Shown: positions 17,004 to 28,530 of the stretch, piece after piece | Layout of the letters: the number at the start of each line of letters is the position of its first letter | Numbering within the stretch: position 1 is the first letter of the stretch | From: an uncultured Pelagibacteraceae bacterium | GTDB lineage: Bacteria > Pseudomonadota > Alphaproteobacteria > Pelagibacterales > Pelagibacteraceae | Direction: 5' to 3' | Assembly (NCBI GenBank): GCA_902559635.1 | Contig: CACEIY010000002.1 | Span: 1 to 64,000, forward strand | Length of the DNA: 64,000 nt | Program-made: the position numbers and the translations under genes | The notes under the pieces: model-generated | The model's input: the letters and a program-made list of their open reading frames with translations, nothing else | Database searches by the model: none | What the model was told of the DNA's origin: nothing

Positions 17004-19996
17004 GATCTAACCCTTTCACCTTTTGGATCTACATAATGTGAAGAAACTATTTCCACTGGTATTACTTTATTTTTGAGTGGAGACATTACAAATAATTTTT
17101 CTCCTATCATATTTTTTCCATTTTTAAGAATAGCTAGTGAAAATGGATTATCATACTCAACACTCCAACATGATGCTGATATATAACCTAATTTTGGATT
17201 TGGTAGTGGCGCATTTGAGTCTTTGACCAAATGTGAACCTTCTGGAATACTCGTTTTCTTATCTAATGGAACGACACCTACAACTCTTTGTCTATCTTCT
17301 GAAATAAATGCAGCTCTTTGTAATGATCTTTTTCCAATAAAATCTTTCTTCTTACTTACTAGTCCATCTAAAGCATTATCGTATGGAATTGTTCTTCCAT
17401 CAAGTTCTGAACCTGCAACATGGCCCATTTCAATTCTAAGCGTTGATAATGCCTCTGTTCCATATGGTTGAATTCTAAATTCTTCACCTAATTCAATTAT
17501 TTTCTCCCACATAAAGTTTCCATTGTTAGACTCCACATTAACCTCGTAAGCCAACTCTCCTGAAAATGAAATTCTAAAAATTCTTGCTTTTATACCAAAT
17601 AAGTCTCCCTCCTTATAGCCCATAAAGGGAAAACCTTCGTTGGATACATCGTTTTTAGGAAATAACTTTTGTAATAACTGTCTTGATTTAGGACCTGCAA
17701 TTGCAGCTCCAGCCCATTGTTCAGTGCTAGAAACTACATTAACGTTTAACTCTGGCCAAACAAGCTGTAAATAATACTCAAGATGAGACAGAACATTTGC
17801 TGCTTGAGCTGTAGTTGTTGTCATGTGATAATGATTTTCTGAAATCCTTGTAGTAGTTCCATCATCCATAACAATTCCATCTTCTCTTAACATCACACCA
17901 TATCTAGCTTTACCAACAGGTAACTTAAGCCAAGAATTGGTATAAATTCTATTTAGAAACTCCGCTGTATCTGGGCCTTTAATATCTATTTTTCCTAAAG
18001 TTGTTACATCACAAACTCCAACATTTTTTCTTACATTTTGAGCTTCTCTTTTTGATGCTTCAAATAAATTTTCATCTCCTCTTTTATAATATCTTGGTCT
18101 CAACCAAACTCCGGCATCAACAAATATCGCGTTGTTTTTTTCATGCCATGAATGCATAGGTGATTTTCTAGTTGGTTTTGAATGTTTGCCAACTTCTCTT
18201 CCTACTATTGCTCCAATTGAAATAGGTGTATAGGGAGGTCTGAAAGTAGTATGTCCTACGGCTGGAACCACTTTATTTTCAATTTCAGACACAAGTTGTA
18301 GACCATTTAAATTACTAGTTTTACCTTGATCTGTAGCCATCCCAAGTGTTGTATATCTTTTGACATGTTCAATTGATCGATAGCCCTCTCTTAAGGCTAT
18401 TTCTACATCTGAAACAGCGACATCATTTTGAAAATCTAAAAATCGCTTATAATGTTTGCCTTTTGGTAAAGGTACACACCAAAATTTATCATGTTTAGAA
18501 GATTTTTTTTCTACAACATTTGGTACAGAAACTTTATTTTCTTTTTCAGTTATTTTTTTTGATAAATCATTACCAGCTTTCAATGAAGTTTTTAATGTCT
18601 CCTCAAGTGAAAAAATTCCATTTGCTGCACCTAAAGTTGTTTCATTTTGTTTAGATTTTCCAGGAACAAATGCATCTATATCTTCTTTAAACTTTGTTTT
18701 ATTTCCTGATTGAGAAGCTAAATGAATAGTTGGTGTCCAAAAACCTGATACACATATACAATCACATTTGATATTTTCTGTTTTTCCTAATTGTTTTTTG
18801 TCTTCTGAAATACTAGCAATATCTGCAGATTTTACTTTTTTATATCCTTGAGCTGCAACCACTACATAAGAGAATTTGATATTTATTCCAAGGTTTTTTG
18901 CTTCATCAATTATTTCTGAGTCAGGATTTTTTCTAGAGTCTAAAACAATTGGATTAATTCCATTTTTTTTAAATTCAATTGCTGTTTCATATCCACTATC
19001 GTTGTTCGTAAATATTAATGGATTTCTTCCAACAAATACTCCATAAATTTTTAAATATTCTTTTGCAGCAGATGAAAGCATTACTCCTGGAGTATCATTA
19101 TTTCCAAAAACTATTGGTCTTTCAATTGATCCTGAAGAAATTAAAACTTCTTTTGCCCTGATATACCAAAGTCTTTTATTAGGATGGTATTTTTTAGTTT
19201 TGGGTAAATGGTCACTTACCTTTTCTGACATCACAAGCATATTGTGGTCATAATATCCAAAAATTTGAGATCGGTTTTTTACAATAACATTTGGCATCTC
19301 TTTAAGTTCAGTAATAATGCTATCTGCCCAATCTTTTCCTGATTGGTTTCCAATATTGACATCATTTGTTAATAGCGATCCACCAAACCTAGGTTTGTCC
19401 TCTGCTAAAATAACTCTAGCCCCATTTTTTGCTGCTGCGTAAGCACTTGCAAGTCCTGATGGTCCTGATCCAGCAATTAATAAATCACAATATTCGTATT
19501 TGTGCTCATATCTCTCTTTGTCATGTTTCGTTGATGCAACGCCTAAACCAGCTGCTTTTCTAATAAATGGTTCATAAATTCTGTACCAAAAACTTTTTGG
19601 CCACATAAATGTCTTATAATAAAACCCAGCTGGCAGGAAAATTTTTAAGAAATTATTAATTGCCCCAACATCAAAATTTACACTTGGCCAACAATTAACA
19701 CTTTTTGCCTCTAAGCCTTCAAAAAGTTCTTGTTCTGTTGCTTTAACATTGGGCTCTGTTTCACCATTTCTATAAAGCTGAACAACTGCATAAGGTTCAT
19801 CCACTCCTGCTCCAAAAAAACCTCTTGGTCTATGGTATTTAAAACTTCTACCAATTAAATGAACTCCATTTGCTAATAATGCAGATGCCAGGGTATCACC
19901 TTCATAACCATAGTAGTTTTTACTATTAAATTTAAATGAAATTTTTTTATTTCTGTTTATCAGTCCAACATTCTCTAATCTAAAATTTTGATCCAT
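17000..19996 (-). CDS. soxA: Sarcosine oxidase alpha subunit
   Basis: 998 aa: N-terminal 2Fe-2S-like FNGKxYxGYEGDTLASALLANG, FAD GSGPSGLASAYAAAKNGARVIL, C-terminal GcvT domain. Confidence 0.97.
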   Translation of the reverse strand: MDQNFRLENVGLINRNKKISFKFNSKNYYGYEGDTLASALLANGVHLIGRSFKYHRPRGFFGAGVDEPYAVVQLYRNGETEPNVKATEQELFEGLEAKSVNCWPSVNFDVGAINNFLKIFLPAGFYYKTFMWPKSFWYRIYEPFIRKAAGLGVASTKHDKERYEHKYEYCDLLIAGSGPSGLASAYAAAKNGARVILAEDKPRFGGSLLTNDVNIGNQSGKDWADSIITELKEMPNVIVKNRSQIFGYYDHNMLVMSEKVSDHLPKTKKYHPNKRLWYIRAKEVLISSGSIERPIVFGNNDTPGVMLSSAAKEYLKIYGVFVGRNPLIFTNNDSGYETAIEFKKNGINPIVLDSRKNPDSEIIDEAKNLGINIKFSYVVVAAQGYKKVKSADIASISEDKKQLGKTENIKCDCICVSGFWTPTIHLASQSGNKTKFKEDIDAFVPGKSKQNETTLGAANGIFSLEETLKTSLKAGNDLSKKITEKENKVSVPNVVEKKSSKHDKFWCVPLPKGKHYKRFLDFQNDVAVSDVEIALREGYRSIEHVKRYTTLGMATDQGKTSNLNGLQLVSEIENKVVPAVGHTTFRPPYTPISIGAIVGREVGKHSKPTRKSPMHSWHEKNNAIFVDAGVWLRPRYYKRGDENLFEASKREAQNVRKNVGVCDVTTLGKIDIKGPDTAEFLNRIYTNSWLKLPVGKARYGVMLREDGIVMDDGTTTRISENHYHMTTTTAQAANVLSHLEYYLQLVWPELNVNVVSSTEQWAGAAIAGPKSRQLLQKLFPKNDVSNEGFPFMGYKEGDLFGIKARIFRISFSGELAYEVNVESNNGNFMWEKIIELGEEFRIQPYGTEALSTLRIEMGHVAGSELDGRTIPYDNALDGLVSKKKDFIGKRSLQRAAFISEDRQRVVGVVPLDKKTSIPEGSHLVKDSNAPLPNPKLGYISASCWSVEYDNPFSLAILKNGKNMIGEKLFVMSPLKNKVIPVEIVSSHYVDPKGERVRS

Positions 19997-20265
19997 TATG
20001 ATATATCCTCATCAGCTTTTAGTGTATTAAAAATTTCATGAGTTGTTGTATCTCTCTCAACCTTTATCCATTGTCGACAACCAGACAAATGTTGCCATAG
20101 CTCCCAATGCTTTCCTCTTAAACTTTTTCTATTATAGACAAAATTATCCCAATCTTGATCTGATATTTCTTTGTTTAAATTAGGTCTTTTAACACTAGCA
20201 TCACCTCCATATGAAAACTCATTTTGTGATCTCATTCCACAATGTGGACATTTAATATGAAGCAT
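19996..20265 (-). CDS. soxD: Sarcosine oxidase delta subunit
   Basis: MLHIKCPHCGMRSQNEFSYGGDA...W.LWQHLSGCRQWI. Confidence 0.97.
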   Translation of the reverse strand: MLHIKCPHCGMRSQNEFSYGGDASVKRPNLNKEISDQDWDNFVYNRKSLRGKHWELWQHLSGCRQWIKVERDTTTHEIFNTLKADEDIS

Positions 20266-21528
20266 TTATGAAATCCAAGTTTTTGTACCAAGTCCTTTTT
20301 CATCAAGTAAGTAACCGGTGTTAAATCTATTTAAACTATATCCTGCATTTAATTCATGAACTCTATCCTGAGCTATCGTATGAGCAAAAGTCCAGCCTGA
20401 TGCTGGTGTTGCTTTAAATCCACCATAACACCAACCACAATTTAAATACAAACCCTCGATATGTGTTTTGTCTATAATAGGTGAACCATCCATGGACATA
20501 TCCATTATTCCACCCCAAGTTCTAAGCATTTTAAGTTTGCTTAAAAAAGGCATCATTGCAATTCCTTCAGTTAATACATGTTGTAAAGTTGGTAAGTTTC
20601 CTCTTTGAGAATAACTATTATATCCATCTAGGTCGCCACCCATAACCATTTCACCTTTGTCTGATTGGCTTAAATAAAAGTGACCTGCACCAAATGTTAC
20701 TACTTTATCTAAAACTGGTTTAACTGGTTCAGAAACACATGCTTGCAAAAGATGTGTTTCGATAGGTAATGTCATATTTAATTTCTCAGCCAAAATATTG
20801 GTGCTTCCTGCAACACATAATCCTATTTTTTTAACTTTTATGTCTCCACGAGATGTTCGTATTCCATTTATTTTTCCTGCTGATACATCAAATCCCATTA
20901 CCTCACAATTTTGAATGATATCTACTCCCATAGAATCAGCTTGACGTGCATAGCCCCATGCCACTGCATCATGACGAGCTGTTCCTGCACTTGGTTGCAT
21001 TAAACCTCCAAAAATAGGAAATCTCACATTTTCTGAAAAGTCTGCCATTGGTATTATTTCTTTAACTTGTTCTCTATTTAGAAGCACTGCATCAATACCA
21101 TTCAATCGCATTGAGTTACCTCTTCTAGCATAGACATTCATCTGTGCATCTGAGTGGGCTAAATTAATAATACCTCTAGGAGAAAACATAACATTGTAAT
21201 TTAAATCTTGACTCATTCTTCTCCATAAATTCATTCCAAATTCACTGAACAAACCGTTATCATCATGCATATAGTTTGATCTTATAATTGTTGTATTTCG
21301 GCCCACATTTCCACCGCCAATCCAACCTTTTTCTATGACAGCTACATTTGTTATATTGTGTTCTTTTGCTAGATAATATGCTGTTGCTAATCCATGACCA
21401 CCACCACCAATAATTACAACATCATATTCTTTCTTGGGAGATGAATCTTTCCATGCCAAATCCCATTTATCATGATTAGAAAAGGCATTTTTGATTAGGC
21501 TAAATATTGAATATTTTTGCATAATCAA
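20266..21528 (-). CDS. soxB: Sarcosine oxidase beta subunit
   Basis: YDVVIIGGGGHGLATAYYLAKEH, GGGNVGRNTTIIRSNY, LYLNCGWCYGGFKATPASGW. Confidence 0.97.
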   Translation of the reverse strand: MIMQKYSIFSLIKNAFSNHDKWDLAWKDSSPKKEYDVVIIGGGGHGLATAYYLAKEHNITNVAVIEKGWIGGGNVGRNTTIIRSNYMHDDNGLFSEFGMNLWRRMSQDLNYNVMFSPRGIINLAHSDAQMNVYARRGNSMRLNGIDAVLLNREQVKEIIPMADFSENVRFPIFGGLMQPSAGTARHDAVAWGYARQADSMGVDIIQNCEVMGFDVSAGKINGIRTSRGDIKVKKIGLCVAGSTNILAEKLNMTLPIETHLLQACVSEPVKPVLDKVVTFGAGHFYLSQSDKGEMVMGGDLDGYNSYSQRGNLPTLQHVLTEGIAMMPFLSKLKMLRTWGGIMDMSMDGSPIIDKTHIEGLYLNCGWCYGGFKATPASGWTFAHTIAQDRVHELNAGYSLNRFNTGYLLDEKGLGTKTWIS

Positions 21529-21646
21529 ATTTTATAATAATGAATATAAATAGTTCATATTTTTTTTATATATAATTTTTAGATATTTCCAAAGGGCCTA
21601 AAAAGAGATACTAATCGACCAATTTTAATATTTTTATAGAATTTAA

Positions 21647-23332
21647 ATGGGCAAATTTAAATCAGATATCCAAATAGCAAGAATGGCAAAAATGAAACCT
21701 ATAAAACAGGTTTTATCCAAATTAAAAGTCCCTGATAATAGTTTTGCTTTTAGTCCACAAGGAAGACATATCGCTAAACTCAATTTAGAATATATTAACA
21801 CTTTAAATAAAAAAAAAGATGGAAAGCTTATTTTAGTCACTGCAATTAATCCTACTCCTGCTGGAGAAGGCAAAACTACAGTTTCGGTTGGTCTTTCTGA
21901 TGGACTAAATAAAATTGGTAAGAAATCTATTGTTTGTTTAAGAGAACCGAGTTTGGGTCCATCATTTGGTGTAAAAGGTGGAGCTGCAGGTGGAGGTTAC
22001 TCTCAAGTTGTTCCTATGGAACAAATTAATTTACATTTTACTGGTGACTTTCATGCAATTACTTCAGCTCACAATTTATTATCAGCTTTAATTGATAACC
22101 ACATTTATTGGGGGAATAAATTAAATATAGATGTTAGACGTGTAGTTTGGAATAGAGTAATGGATATGAATGATCGTTCTCTAAGATCAATTGTAGTTGA
22201 TTTAGGAGGAGTAGCTAATGGATATCCAAGACAAGATGGTTTTGATATTACAGTAGCATCAGAGATAATGGCTATTTTTTGCTTATCCAAAAATTTAAAA
22301 GATCTCGAGAATAGAATAGGAAATATAACAATAGGATATACTAGAGATAAGAAACCTATTTATGCGAAAGATCTAAAAGCTCAGGGCCCTATGACTGTAC
22401 TTTTGTATAGAGCTTTCAGACCAAATGTTGTTCAAACTTTAGAAAATAATCCAGCAATAATTCATGGTGGACCATTTGCAAATATTGCTCATGGATGTAA
22501 TTCTCTTCTTGCTACTAAAACTGCTCTAAAATTATCAGACTATGTTGTAACAGAGGCTGGCTTCGGTGCAGATCTAGGTGCAGAAAAGTTTATTAATATT
22601 AAATGTAGAAAATCAGGATTAAAACCTTCTTGTATTGTAATTGTAGCAACTATAAGAGCTTTAAAAATGCATGGTGGATTAGACAAACATCAGTTAAAGA
22701 AAGAAAACATGTCAGCATTAATAAAAGGTATGATTAATTTAGAGAGACATATAAACAATATGAAAAAATTTGGCGTTCCTGTTACTGTTGCTATAAATAA
22801 ATTTGTAAATGATACCCGTAAAGAGGAAAATGCCGTAATTGATTTTTGTAAAAGCATGGGTATCAAAGCTAATTTATGTACGCATTGGTCTGAAGGAGGC
22901 AAAGGTACGAGGGAACTAGCTAAAACAGTTGTGAAGTTATCTTCAAAAAAAAATAATAAATTTAAGTATCTTTATGATAGCAAACTTCCATTATTCAAAA
23001 AAATTGAAAAAATTGCTATAGAGCTTTATAAAGCTAGTGAAGTTGTTGCAGATACAAAAATCAGAAGTCAATTAAAAGAATTTGAAACAATGGGTTATAA
23101 GAATTTGCCTATATGTATTGCAAAAACTCAGTATAGTTTTTCTACAGATCCAAATTTAAAAGGTGCACCCAAAGATCATGTCATGCAAATAAGAGGGTTG
23201 AGACTATCATCTGGAGCTGAGTTTATTGTTGTTTTTTGTGGTTCTATAAACACTATGCCTGGTTTGCCAAAAGTTCCAGCTGCTGAAAATATAAAGTTAA
23301 ATTCAAATAATGAAATTGAAGGCTTGTTTTAA
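21647..23332 (+). CDS. fhs: Formate--tetrahydrofolate ligase
   Basis: [75 protein letters not shown]. Confidence 0.98.
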   Translation: MGKFKSDIQIARMAKMKPIKQVLSKLKVPDNSFAFSPQGRHIAKLNLEYINTLNKKKDGKLILVTAINPTPAGEGKTTVSVGLSDGLNKIGKKSIVCLREPSLGPSFGVKGGAAGGGYSQVVPMEQINLHFTGDFHAITSAHNLLSALIDNHIYWGNKLNIDVRRVVWNRVMDMNDRSLRSIVVDLGGVANGYPRQDGFDITVASEIMAIFCLSKNLKDLENRIGNITIGYTRDKKPIYAKDLKAQGPMTVLLYRAFRPNVVQTLENNPAIIHGGPFANIAHGCNSLLATKTALKLSDYVVTEAGFGADLGAEKFINIKCRKSGLKPSCIVIVATIRALKMHGGLDKHQLKKENMSALIKGMINLERHINNMKKFGVPVTVAINKFVNDTRKEENAVIDFCKSMGIKANLCTHWSEGGKGTRELAKTVVKLSSKKNNKFKYLYDSKLPLFKKIEKIAIELYKASEVVADTKIRSQLKEFETMGYKNLPICIAKTQYSFSTDPNLKGAPKDHVMQIRGLRLSSGAEFIVVFCGSINTMPGLPKVPAAENIKLNSNNEIEGLF

Positions 23333-23334
23333 AA

Positions 23335-24363
23335 TTACCATCTAATTTCTAATTTTTTATTTTCACAGATACAATCTATAACACTAATTAATAGAGGATA
23401 TTCTTCTTTACCGAATTCTTTAAGCACTTTTGGACCTATTGCAAAAGCTAGATCAGCTCCTTCAACAGTGACATCTTTCATAAATTTTTTTTTTGCTTCA
23501 GTAAATAGATGTCCTTGTCCTAAGTAATACCCCATTTTACTATTTCTTCCTCCAGCGGAACTTACGTATAAATCTCCAAGTCCAGCAAGTCCATATGCGG
23601 TTTCTTCTTTGCCATTTAATTTTTTTGTTAAATTTTTCATTTCTGAGACCGCCTTATAAGCCAAAGATGCAGCTGTATTTAAAAAATATTTTTTCTTTAT
23701 TTCTTCACTCAAGGATTTACTACTTAAACCTTCTGATGCTCCTATTAACATAGAGTATATATTCTTAGTCGCCGCACAAACTTCTACTCCTATAAGATCT
23801 TCGGAATACTCAGTCGAGTAATATTGAGTAGAAATAATTTTTCCAATATTTTTTACTCTATTTAAATCTTCATTTGCAAGAACAACACTGCTATTAATTC
23901 TATTAACTAAACCGTTGGCAAGACATGGTCCTCCCACTGCAGATATCTTAGGATTGTCAATACCTTTTGTTTTTAAAATATTACCTAATTTTTCTGCTAA
24001 AGTTTCAAATTTATTTTTAATAATAGTTAAACCTTTTGTTAATAAAAGTATGTCTGTTTTATCATTGTAAAATTTAGATATTTCATCTCCAATCCAATCA
24101 ATCCCTTTAGAGCTTACTCCAATTACTAAAAGATCAATATTATCTTTTACCTCATCATTAAATTCTGAAAATTTCAAAACTTTAATATTTTTTGGTAGTT
24201 GACTTTTTAATATAGGATGAAAATTATTAAGATTATTTATTTCTTCAATTACTTTATCTTCTAGAAAAGATCCAACCAAAAAAACTTGATTTGAATTATC
24301 AGCACAAGGCACAGCAAAAGCTGATCCCATTGCTCCAGCTCCAATAATTACAATTTTTTTCAT
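23335..24363 (-). CDS. NAD(P)-dependent glycerol-3-phosphate dehydrogenase family protein (GpsA-like)
   Basis: VIIGAGAMGSAFAVPCADN, AVGGPCLANGL, GVEVCAATKNIYSMLIGASEGL, GLAGLGDLYVSSAGGRNSKMG. Confidence 0.88.
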   Translation of the reverse strand: MKKIVIIGAGAMGSAFAVPCADNSNQVFLVGSFLEDKVIEEINNLNNFHPILKSQLPKNIKVLKFSEFNDEVKDNIDLLVIGVSSKGIDWIGDEISKFYNDKTDILLLTKGLTIIKNKFETLAEKLGNILKTKGIDNPKISAVGGPCLANGLVNRINSSVVLANEDLNRVKNIGKIISTQYYSTEYSEDLIGVEVCAATKNIYSMLIGASEGLSSKSLSEEIKKKYFLNTAASLAYKAVSEMKNLTKKLNGKEETAYGLAGLGDLYVSSAGGRNSKMGYYLGQGHLFTEAKKKFMKDVTVEGADLAFAIGPKVLKEFGKEEYPLLISVIDCICENKKLEIRW

Positions 24364-24366
24364 AAA

Positions 24367-24723
24367 TTATACATATTTAAAGACAAATATTGCAAAAATA
24401 GAAGATATAAATGTAGCAAACCAAAGATTAAAGTCTGTGAGACCAAGCCAAGCTAAATGAATAAATGCTGCACTTAACAAGGAAACAAACAGCCTGTCTC
24501 CTCTAGTAGTGTTTAGTGTAAGTATTCCTTTTCTAGGGTTTCCACCTGGAACCTTTTTTTCCCAGAAATACATAACTGTGATGCAAAGAGCTATAAAAAT
24601 AAAAAAACTTGCCGTAGGCCAAGTCCAAGCCATCCATGTTATAAAATCAAAATCAAAAAGACCTTTTTCTTTTGGTTTGCCAACCGTAGACCAGCTAGAT
24701 GCATATAGATTTGTAAAAATCAT
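24367..24723 (-). CDS. DUF2160-like small membrane protein of glycerol ABC transporter operon
   Basis: Hydrophobic protein at the conserved position next to GlpPQ-type permeases; FITWMAWTWPTASFF. Confidence 0.75.
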   Translation of the reverse strand: MIFTNLYASSWSTVGKPKEKGLFDFDFITWMAWTWPTASFFIFIALCITVMYFWEKKVPGGNPRKGILTLNTTRGDRLFVSLLSAAFIHLAWLGLTDFNLWFATFISSIFAIFVFKYV

Positions 24724-25520
24724 ACTCTCCCCATTGCAAATCCTTTAGCAATATAATTTCTTACAAAGTAAATTACTACTGCTCCAGGTAAAATAGTTAA
24801 GCTTCCAGCTGCTGCTAATAAACCAAGTTCATAACCTGAAGTACTTGAGGTTCTCGTCATTATAGCTGCAATTGGTTTAGCCATTGTAGCAGTAAGAGTT
24901 TTTGCCAACAATAATTCAACCCAAGAAAACATAAAACAGAAAAACATAGTAATACCTATTCCGGCAGCTATTGTAGGAATAAAAATTTTAAAGAAAAATT
25001 TAGGAAAAGAATAACCATCAACATATGCAGTTTCATCTAATTCTTTAGGAACAGAGGACATAAATCCTTCTAATATCCAAACAGCAAGAGGAATATTAAA
25101 AAGACAATGAGATAGCGCAATAGCTATATGAGTATCAAATAAATTTACTGATGAGTAAAATTGAAAGAAAGGTAAAGCAAAAACAGCTGGTGGAGCCATT
25201 CTGTTTGTTAAAAGCCAGAAAAATAAATGTTTATCACCTAAAAATTTATATCTTGAAAAGGCATAAGCAGCAGGAAGTGCTGCAGATACAGAAATTATAG
25301 TATTAAAAACTGTATACGTAATAGAATTTACATAACCCATATACCAGGTGCTATCTGTAAATATTGTTTTATAATTATCTAAAGTAAAATCTTGTGGCCA
25401 CAATGAATAAACATTTATAATTTCAGTAGTTGATTTAAATGACATATTTAACAACCAATAAATAGGTAACATTAAAAAAATTATGTAGAATGTTGGTACC
25501 ACCCATTTTATTTTTTTCAT
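24720..25520 (-). CDS. Carbohydrate/glycerol ABC transporter permease (GlpQ-like)
   Basis: MalG-type permease with conserved ELDETAYVDGYSFPKFFFKIFIP EAA loop. Confidence 0.9.
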   Translation of the reverse strand: MKKIKWVVPTFYIIFLMLPIYWLLNMSFKSTTEIINVYSLWPQDFTLDNYKTIFTDSTWYMGYVNSITYTVFNTIISVSAALPAAYAFSRYKFLGDKHLFFWLLTNRMAPPAVFALPFFQFYSSVNLFDTHIAIALSHCLFNIPLAVWILEGFMSSVPKELDETAYVDGYSFPKFFFKIFIPTIAAGIGITMFFCFMFSWVELLLAKTLTATMAKPIAAIMTRTSSTSGYELGLLAAAGSLTILPGAVVIYFVRNYIAKGFAMGRV

Positions 25521-26383
25521 GTTCTGCCCTCATCTTTCATCATTAAGCTGTAAAAAACCCAACACATTAAAAGCACAATTAAAAAATAGATAAGCGACAT
25601 AGCAGCTGCAGGTCCAAGATCAAATTGACCTAAGGCCATTTTTACTAAGTCTAACGATAGAAAATTTGTTGCATTACCAGGGCCACCTCCTGTTAAAACA
25701 AAAGGTTCAGTATAGATCATAAAGCTATCCATAAATCTTAAAAGTATAGCTAAAGTTAAAACTTTTTTCATTTTAGGTAGTTCGATATATCTAAAAATAT
25801 CCCATCTACCAGCACCATCTATTTCTGCAGCTTGATAGTAAGCTGGCTGAATTGAATTTAAACCTGCGTAAGATAAAAGAACAACTAAAGAAGTCCAATG
25901 CCAAACATCCATAAGAATAGTTGTGAACCAAGCATCTCCACTTTGTTGAGTAAAATTATAATCAAAACCAAGTGAATTAAGAGAATTTCCAAGAAAACCT
26001 ATATCGGGAAGAGCAAATATATTCCACATAGCTCCTACTACATTCCAAGGTATTAATAACGGCATTGACATTAAAATTAAACAAACAGGAACTCCCCAAC
26101 CTTTTTTGGGCATAGTTAAAGCAATAGCTATACCTAAAGGCAACTGTATTAGAAGAATTATAAAAGTAAATATGAATTGTCTACCTAAAGATGCGTGAAA
26201 TCTTTCGGAATGTAAAATTTCTTTGAACCATCTAGTTCCTTCCCATTGAAAAACGTTACTTCCAAAAGTTTCTTGAAAGGAATAATTAACAACAGTCATT
26301 AATGGCACTACAGCGTTAAATGCAACAAGTGCAAAAACAGGAATAACAAAGAACCAAGCTTTTTGATTAAGTGTTTTGTTCAT
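25517..26383 (-). CDS. Carbohydrate/glycerol ABC transporter permease (GlpP-like)
   Basis: MalF-type permease; YYQAAEIDGAGRWDIFRYIELPKMKKV EAA loop. Confidence 0.9.
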   Translation of the reverse strand: MNKTLNQKAWFFVIPVFALVAFNAVVPLMTVVNYSFQETFGSNVFQWEGTRWFKEILHSERFHASLGRQFIFTFIILLIQLPLGIAIALTMPKKGWGVPVCLILMSMPLLIPWNVVGAMWNIFALPDIGFLGNSLNSLGFDYNFTQQSGDAWFTTILMDVWHWTSLVVLLSYAGLNSIQPAYYQAAEIDGAGRWDIFRYIELPKMKKVLTLAILLRFMDSFMIYTEPFVLTGGGPGNATNFLSLDLVKMALGQFDLGPAAAMSLIYFLIVLLMCWVFYSLMMKDEGRT

Positions 26384-27447
26384 TATTCAATTATCCAATC
26401 ATCTCCATATAAATAAGTATATTTTTGATCAAAAGTTATATGTGCGCTGTCACTTGGTATTTCTGCAGAAGCATTAGCTAAAATTTTAATACTTCCGCTA
26501 CTACACTCGGTATCAATTACTTTATGTCTGCCTGTATCACTAACTCTTTTAATTTTTACTTCAATTCCTTCATCAGAAAAATTAATAAATTCTGGCCTAA
26601 TACCTAATTGCGTTTTGCTAAAATTTGTTTTTTTTATACTGGTACTGTTAGGTAATATCTTTCCTTCAAAATTAATTTGACCATTTTCAATTTCACATGG
26701 AAGAATATTCATACCTGGTGAACCAATAAAATGTCCTACAAAAGTATGTTTTGGTTTTTCAAATAATTCTACAGGAGTACCTGTTTGAACAATTTGACCT
26801 TCATGCATAACCACTACTTGGTCTGCAAAAGTTAAGGCTTCAATTTGATCATGGGTAACATAAATCATAGTCCGATTAATTTTTTGGTGTAATTCTTTTA
26901 ACTTTGACCTTAAAACCCATTTTAAATGAGGGTCAATAACCGTTAGAGGTTCATCAAACATTATTACATTTACATCTGATCTCACTAATCCTCTTCCTAA
27001 AGAAATTTTTTGTTTTCCATCCGCTGTTAACCCAGCAGCTTTATTATTCAGAGTTGATGTCAGTTCTAACATTTCTCCAATTTCTTTTACTTTTGAGTCA
27101 ATTTCTGTTTTAGAAAGACCTCTATTTTTAAGTGGAAAAGCTAAATTTTCATAAACAGTCATTGTGTCGTATATAACTGGAAATTGAAATATCTGAGCAA
27201 TATCTCTCTCAACTGGGTTTAAAGCCGTTATATCTTTATCATCAAATAAAACTTTACCTTTAGTTGGTTTTAATAAACCTGAAATAATATTTAATAATGT
27301 TGTCTTTCCACAACCAGAAGGGCCTAATAATGCGTAAGCTCCCCCATCTTTCCAATCAATATCAACTCCTCTTAATGCCCAATCTGCATCGTTACTTTGT
27401 TTTGTTAAATAGCTATGACTTAAATCTTTTAAGGTAATTTTAGCCAT
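26383..27447 (-). CDS. Glycerol ABC transporter ATP-binding protein (GlpT-like)
   Basis: LLGPSGCGKTTLLNIISGL; ISLGRGLVR; MFDEPLTVID; TOBE-like C-terminus. Confidence 0.92.
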   Translation of the reverse strand: MAKITLKDLSHSYLTKQSNDADWALRGVDIDWKDGGAYALLGPSGCGKTTLLNIISGLLKPTKGKVLFDDKDITALNPVERDIAQIFQFPVIYDTMTVYENLAFPLKNRGLSKTEIDSKVKEIGEMLELTSTLNNKAAGLTADGKQKISLGRGLVRSDVNVIMFDEPLTVIDPHLKWVLRSKLKELHQKINRTMIYVTHDQIEALTFADQVVVMHEGQIVQTGTPVELFEKPKHTFVGHFIGSPGMNILPCEIENGQINFEGKILPNSTSIKKTNFSKTQLGIRPEFINFSDEGIEVKIKRVSDTGRHKVIDTECSSGSIKILANASAEIPSDSAHITFDQKYTYLYGDDWIIE

Positions 27448-28504
27448 TGGTTACCAATCTGTTATTCGTATCAAAATATAAAAATTCATCTACATTCATA
27501 AATAATTTTGTATTCTCACCAATATTTTTTTGTTGAATACCGTTTGATAACGAAACCCAGTTAAGTTTTCCGTTAGTAAAATGAATTAAACTTTCTGACC
27601 CACTTAATTCAGAAATCAAAACTTTTCCATTAATTTCAACTGAATTATCTCCTTCTTTGTATGTGGTTATGTTGTGTGGTCTTATACCTATTTTATAGTT
27701 TCCATCTTTGATTTTTATGTTTGATTTCCATTGGACGTTGTTATCTTTTATTTTGAATATTTCTCCACTTTTACTTATTTCAGCTATGTTCATTGGAGGG
27801 TCGCTAAATACTTTAGCTGAAATCAAATTTTCAGGTTTATTGTAAACATTTAAAGTTTTTCCATACTGAATAACATTTCCTTCTAATAATGTTGCAGTGT
27901 TTCCACCTATCATTAATGCATCCAAGGGTTCTGTTGTTGCATATACAACAATACAATCTCTATCTTCAAAAAGTTTAGGTAACTCTTCTCTTAGCTCTTC
28001 ACGAAGTTTAAAATCTAAATTAGCTAATGGTTCATCTAGTAATATTAAATCTGAATCTTTTACTAATGCTCTAGCTAAAGCAGTTCTCTGCTGCTGTCCT
28101 CCAGATAATTCATCTGGTTTTTTATTTAACATAGCTGATAATTTTAAGAGTTCGGCTACTTTACCTACTCTTGCTTTAATTTCATCTGGTTTCACACCAG
28201 TGATTTTTAATGGTGAAGCAATATTTTCAAAAACTGTAAAATTAGGATAATTGATAAATTGTTGGTAAACCATAGAGCAATTTCTTTTTTGAACTTCTTT
28301 GCCAGTAACATTTTCACCATTAAACCAAATTTCACCTGATGTAGGTTTGTCTAGACCAGCCATAATTTGCATAAGAGTTGTTTTACCCGCAAGAGTGGAA
28401 CCTAATAGAATATTAATAGTGTTTTTTTCTAATTTTAGATTAGTTGAATATATATGAGTTTCTAGTCCTACTTTTTTTTCAACATTTTTTAATTCTAAAC
28501 TCAT
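27440..28504 (-). CDS. Glycerol ABC transporter ATP-binding protein (GlpS-like)
   Basis: LLGSTLAGKTTLMQIMAGL; LSGGQQQRTALARALVKDSDLILLDEPLANLD. Start placed at ATG 28504 because the ORF-track start (28543) lies inside a terminator hairpin. Confidence 0.9.
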   Translation of the reverse strand: MSLELKNVEKKVGLETHIYSTNLKLEKNTINILLGSTLAGKTTLMQIMAGLDKPTSGEIWFNGENVTGKEVQKRNCSMVYQQFINYPNFTVFENIASPLKITGVKPDEIKARVGKVAELLKLSAMLNKKPDELSGGQQQRTALARALVKDSDLILLDEPLANLDFKLREELREELPKLFEDRDCIVVYATTEPLDALMIGGNTATLLEGNVIQYGKTLNVYNKPENLISAKVFSDPPMNIAEISKSGEIFKIKDNNVQWKSNIKIKDGNYKIGIRPHNITTYKEGDNSVEINGKVLISELSGSESLIHFTNGKLNWVSLSNGIQQKNIGENTKLFMNVDEFLYFDTNNRLVTNG

Positions 28505-28530
28505 ATTTATTATTTGTAATTTAGCTTTAA

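Noticed and set aside
21541-21646. Possible riboswitch or structured leader upstream of fhs
   Set aside because: No convincing conserved core seen; only AT-rich sequence with one short GGGCC patch.
27897-28250. 117-aa plus-strand ORF antisense to an ABC ATPase
   Set aside because: Overlaps conserved ATPase motifs on the opposite strand.
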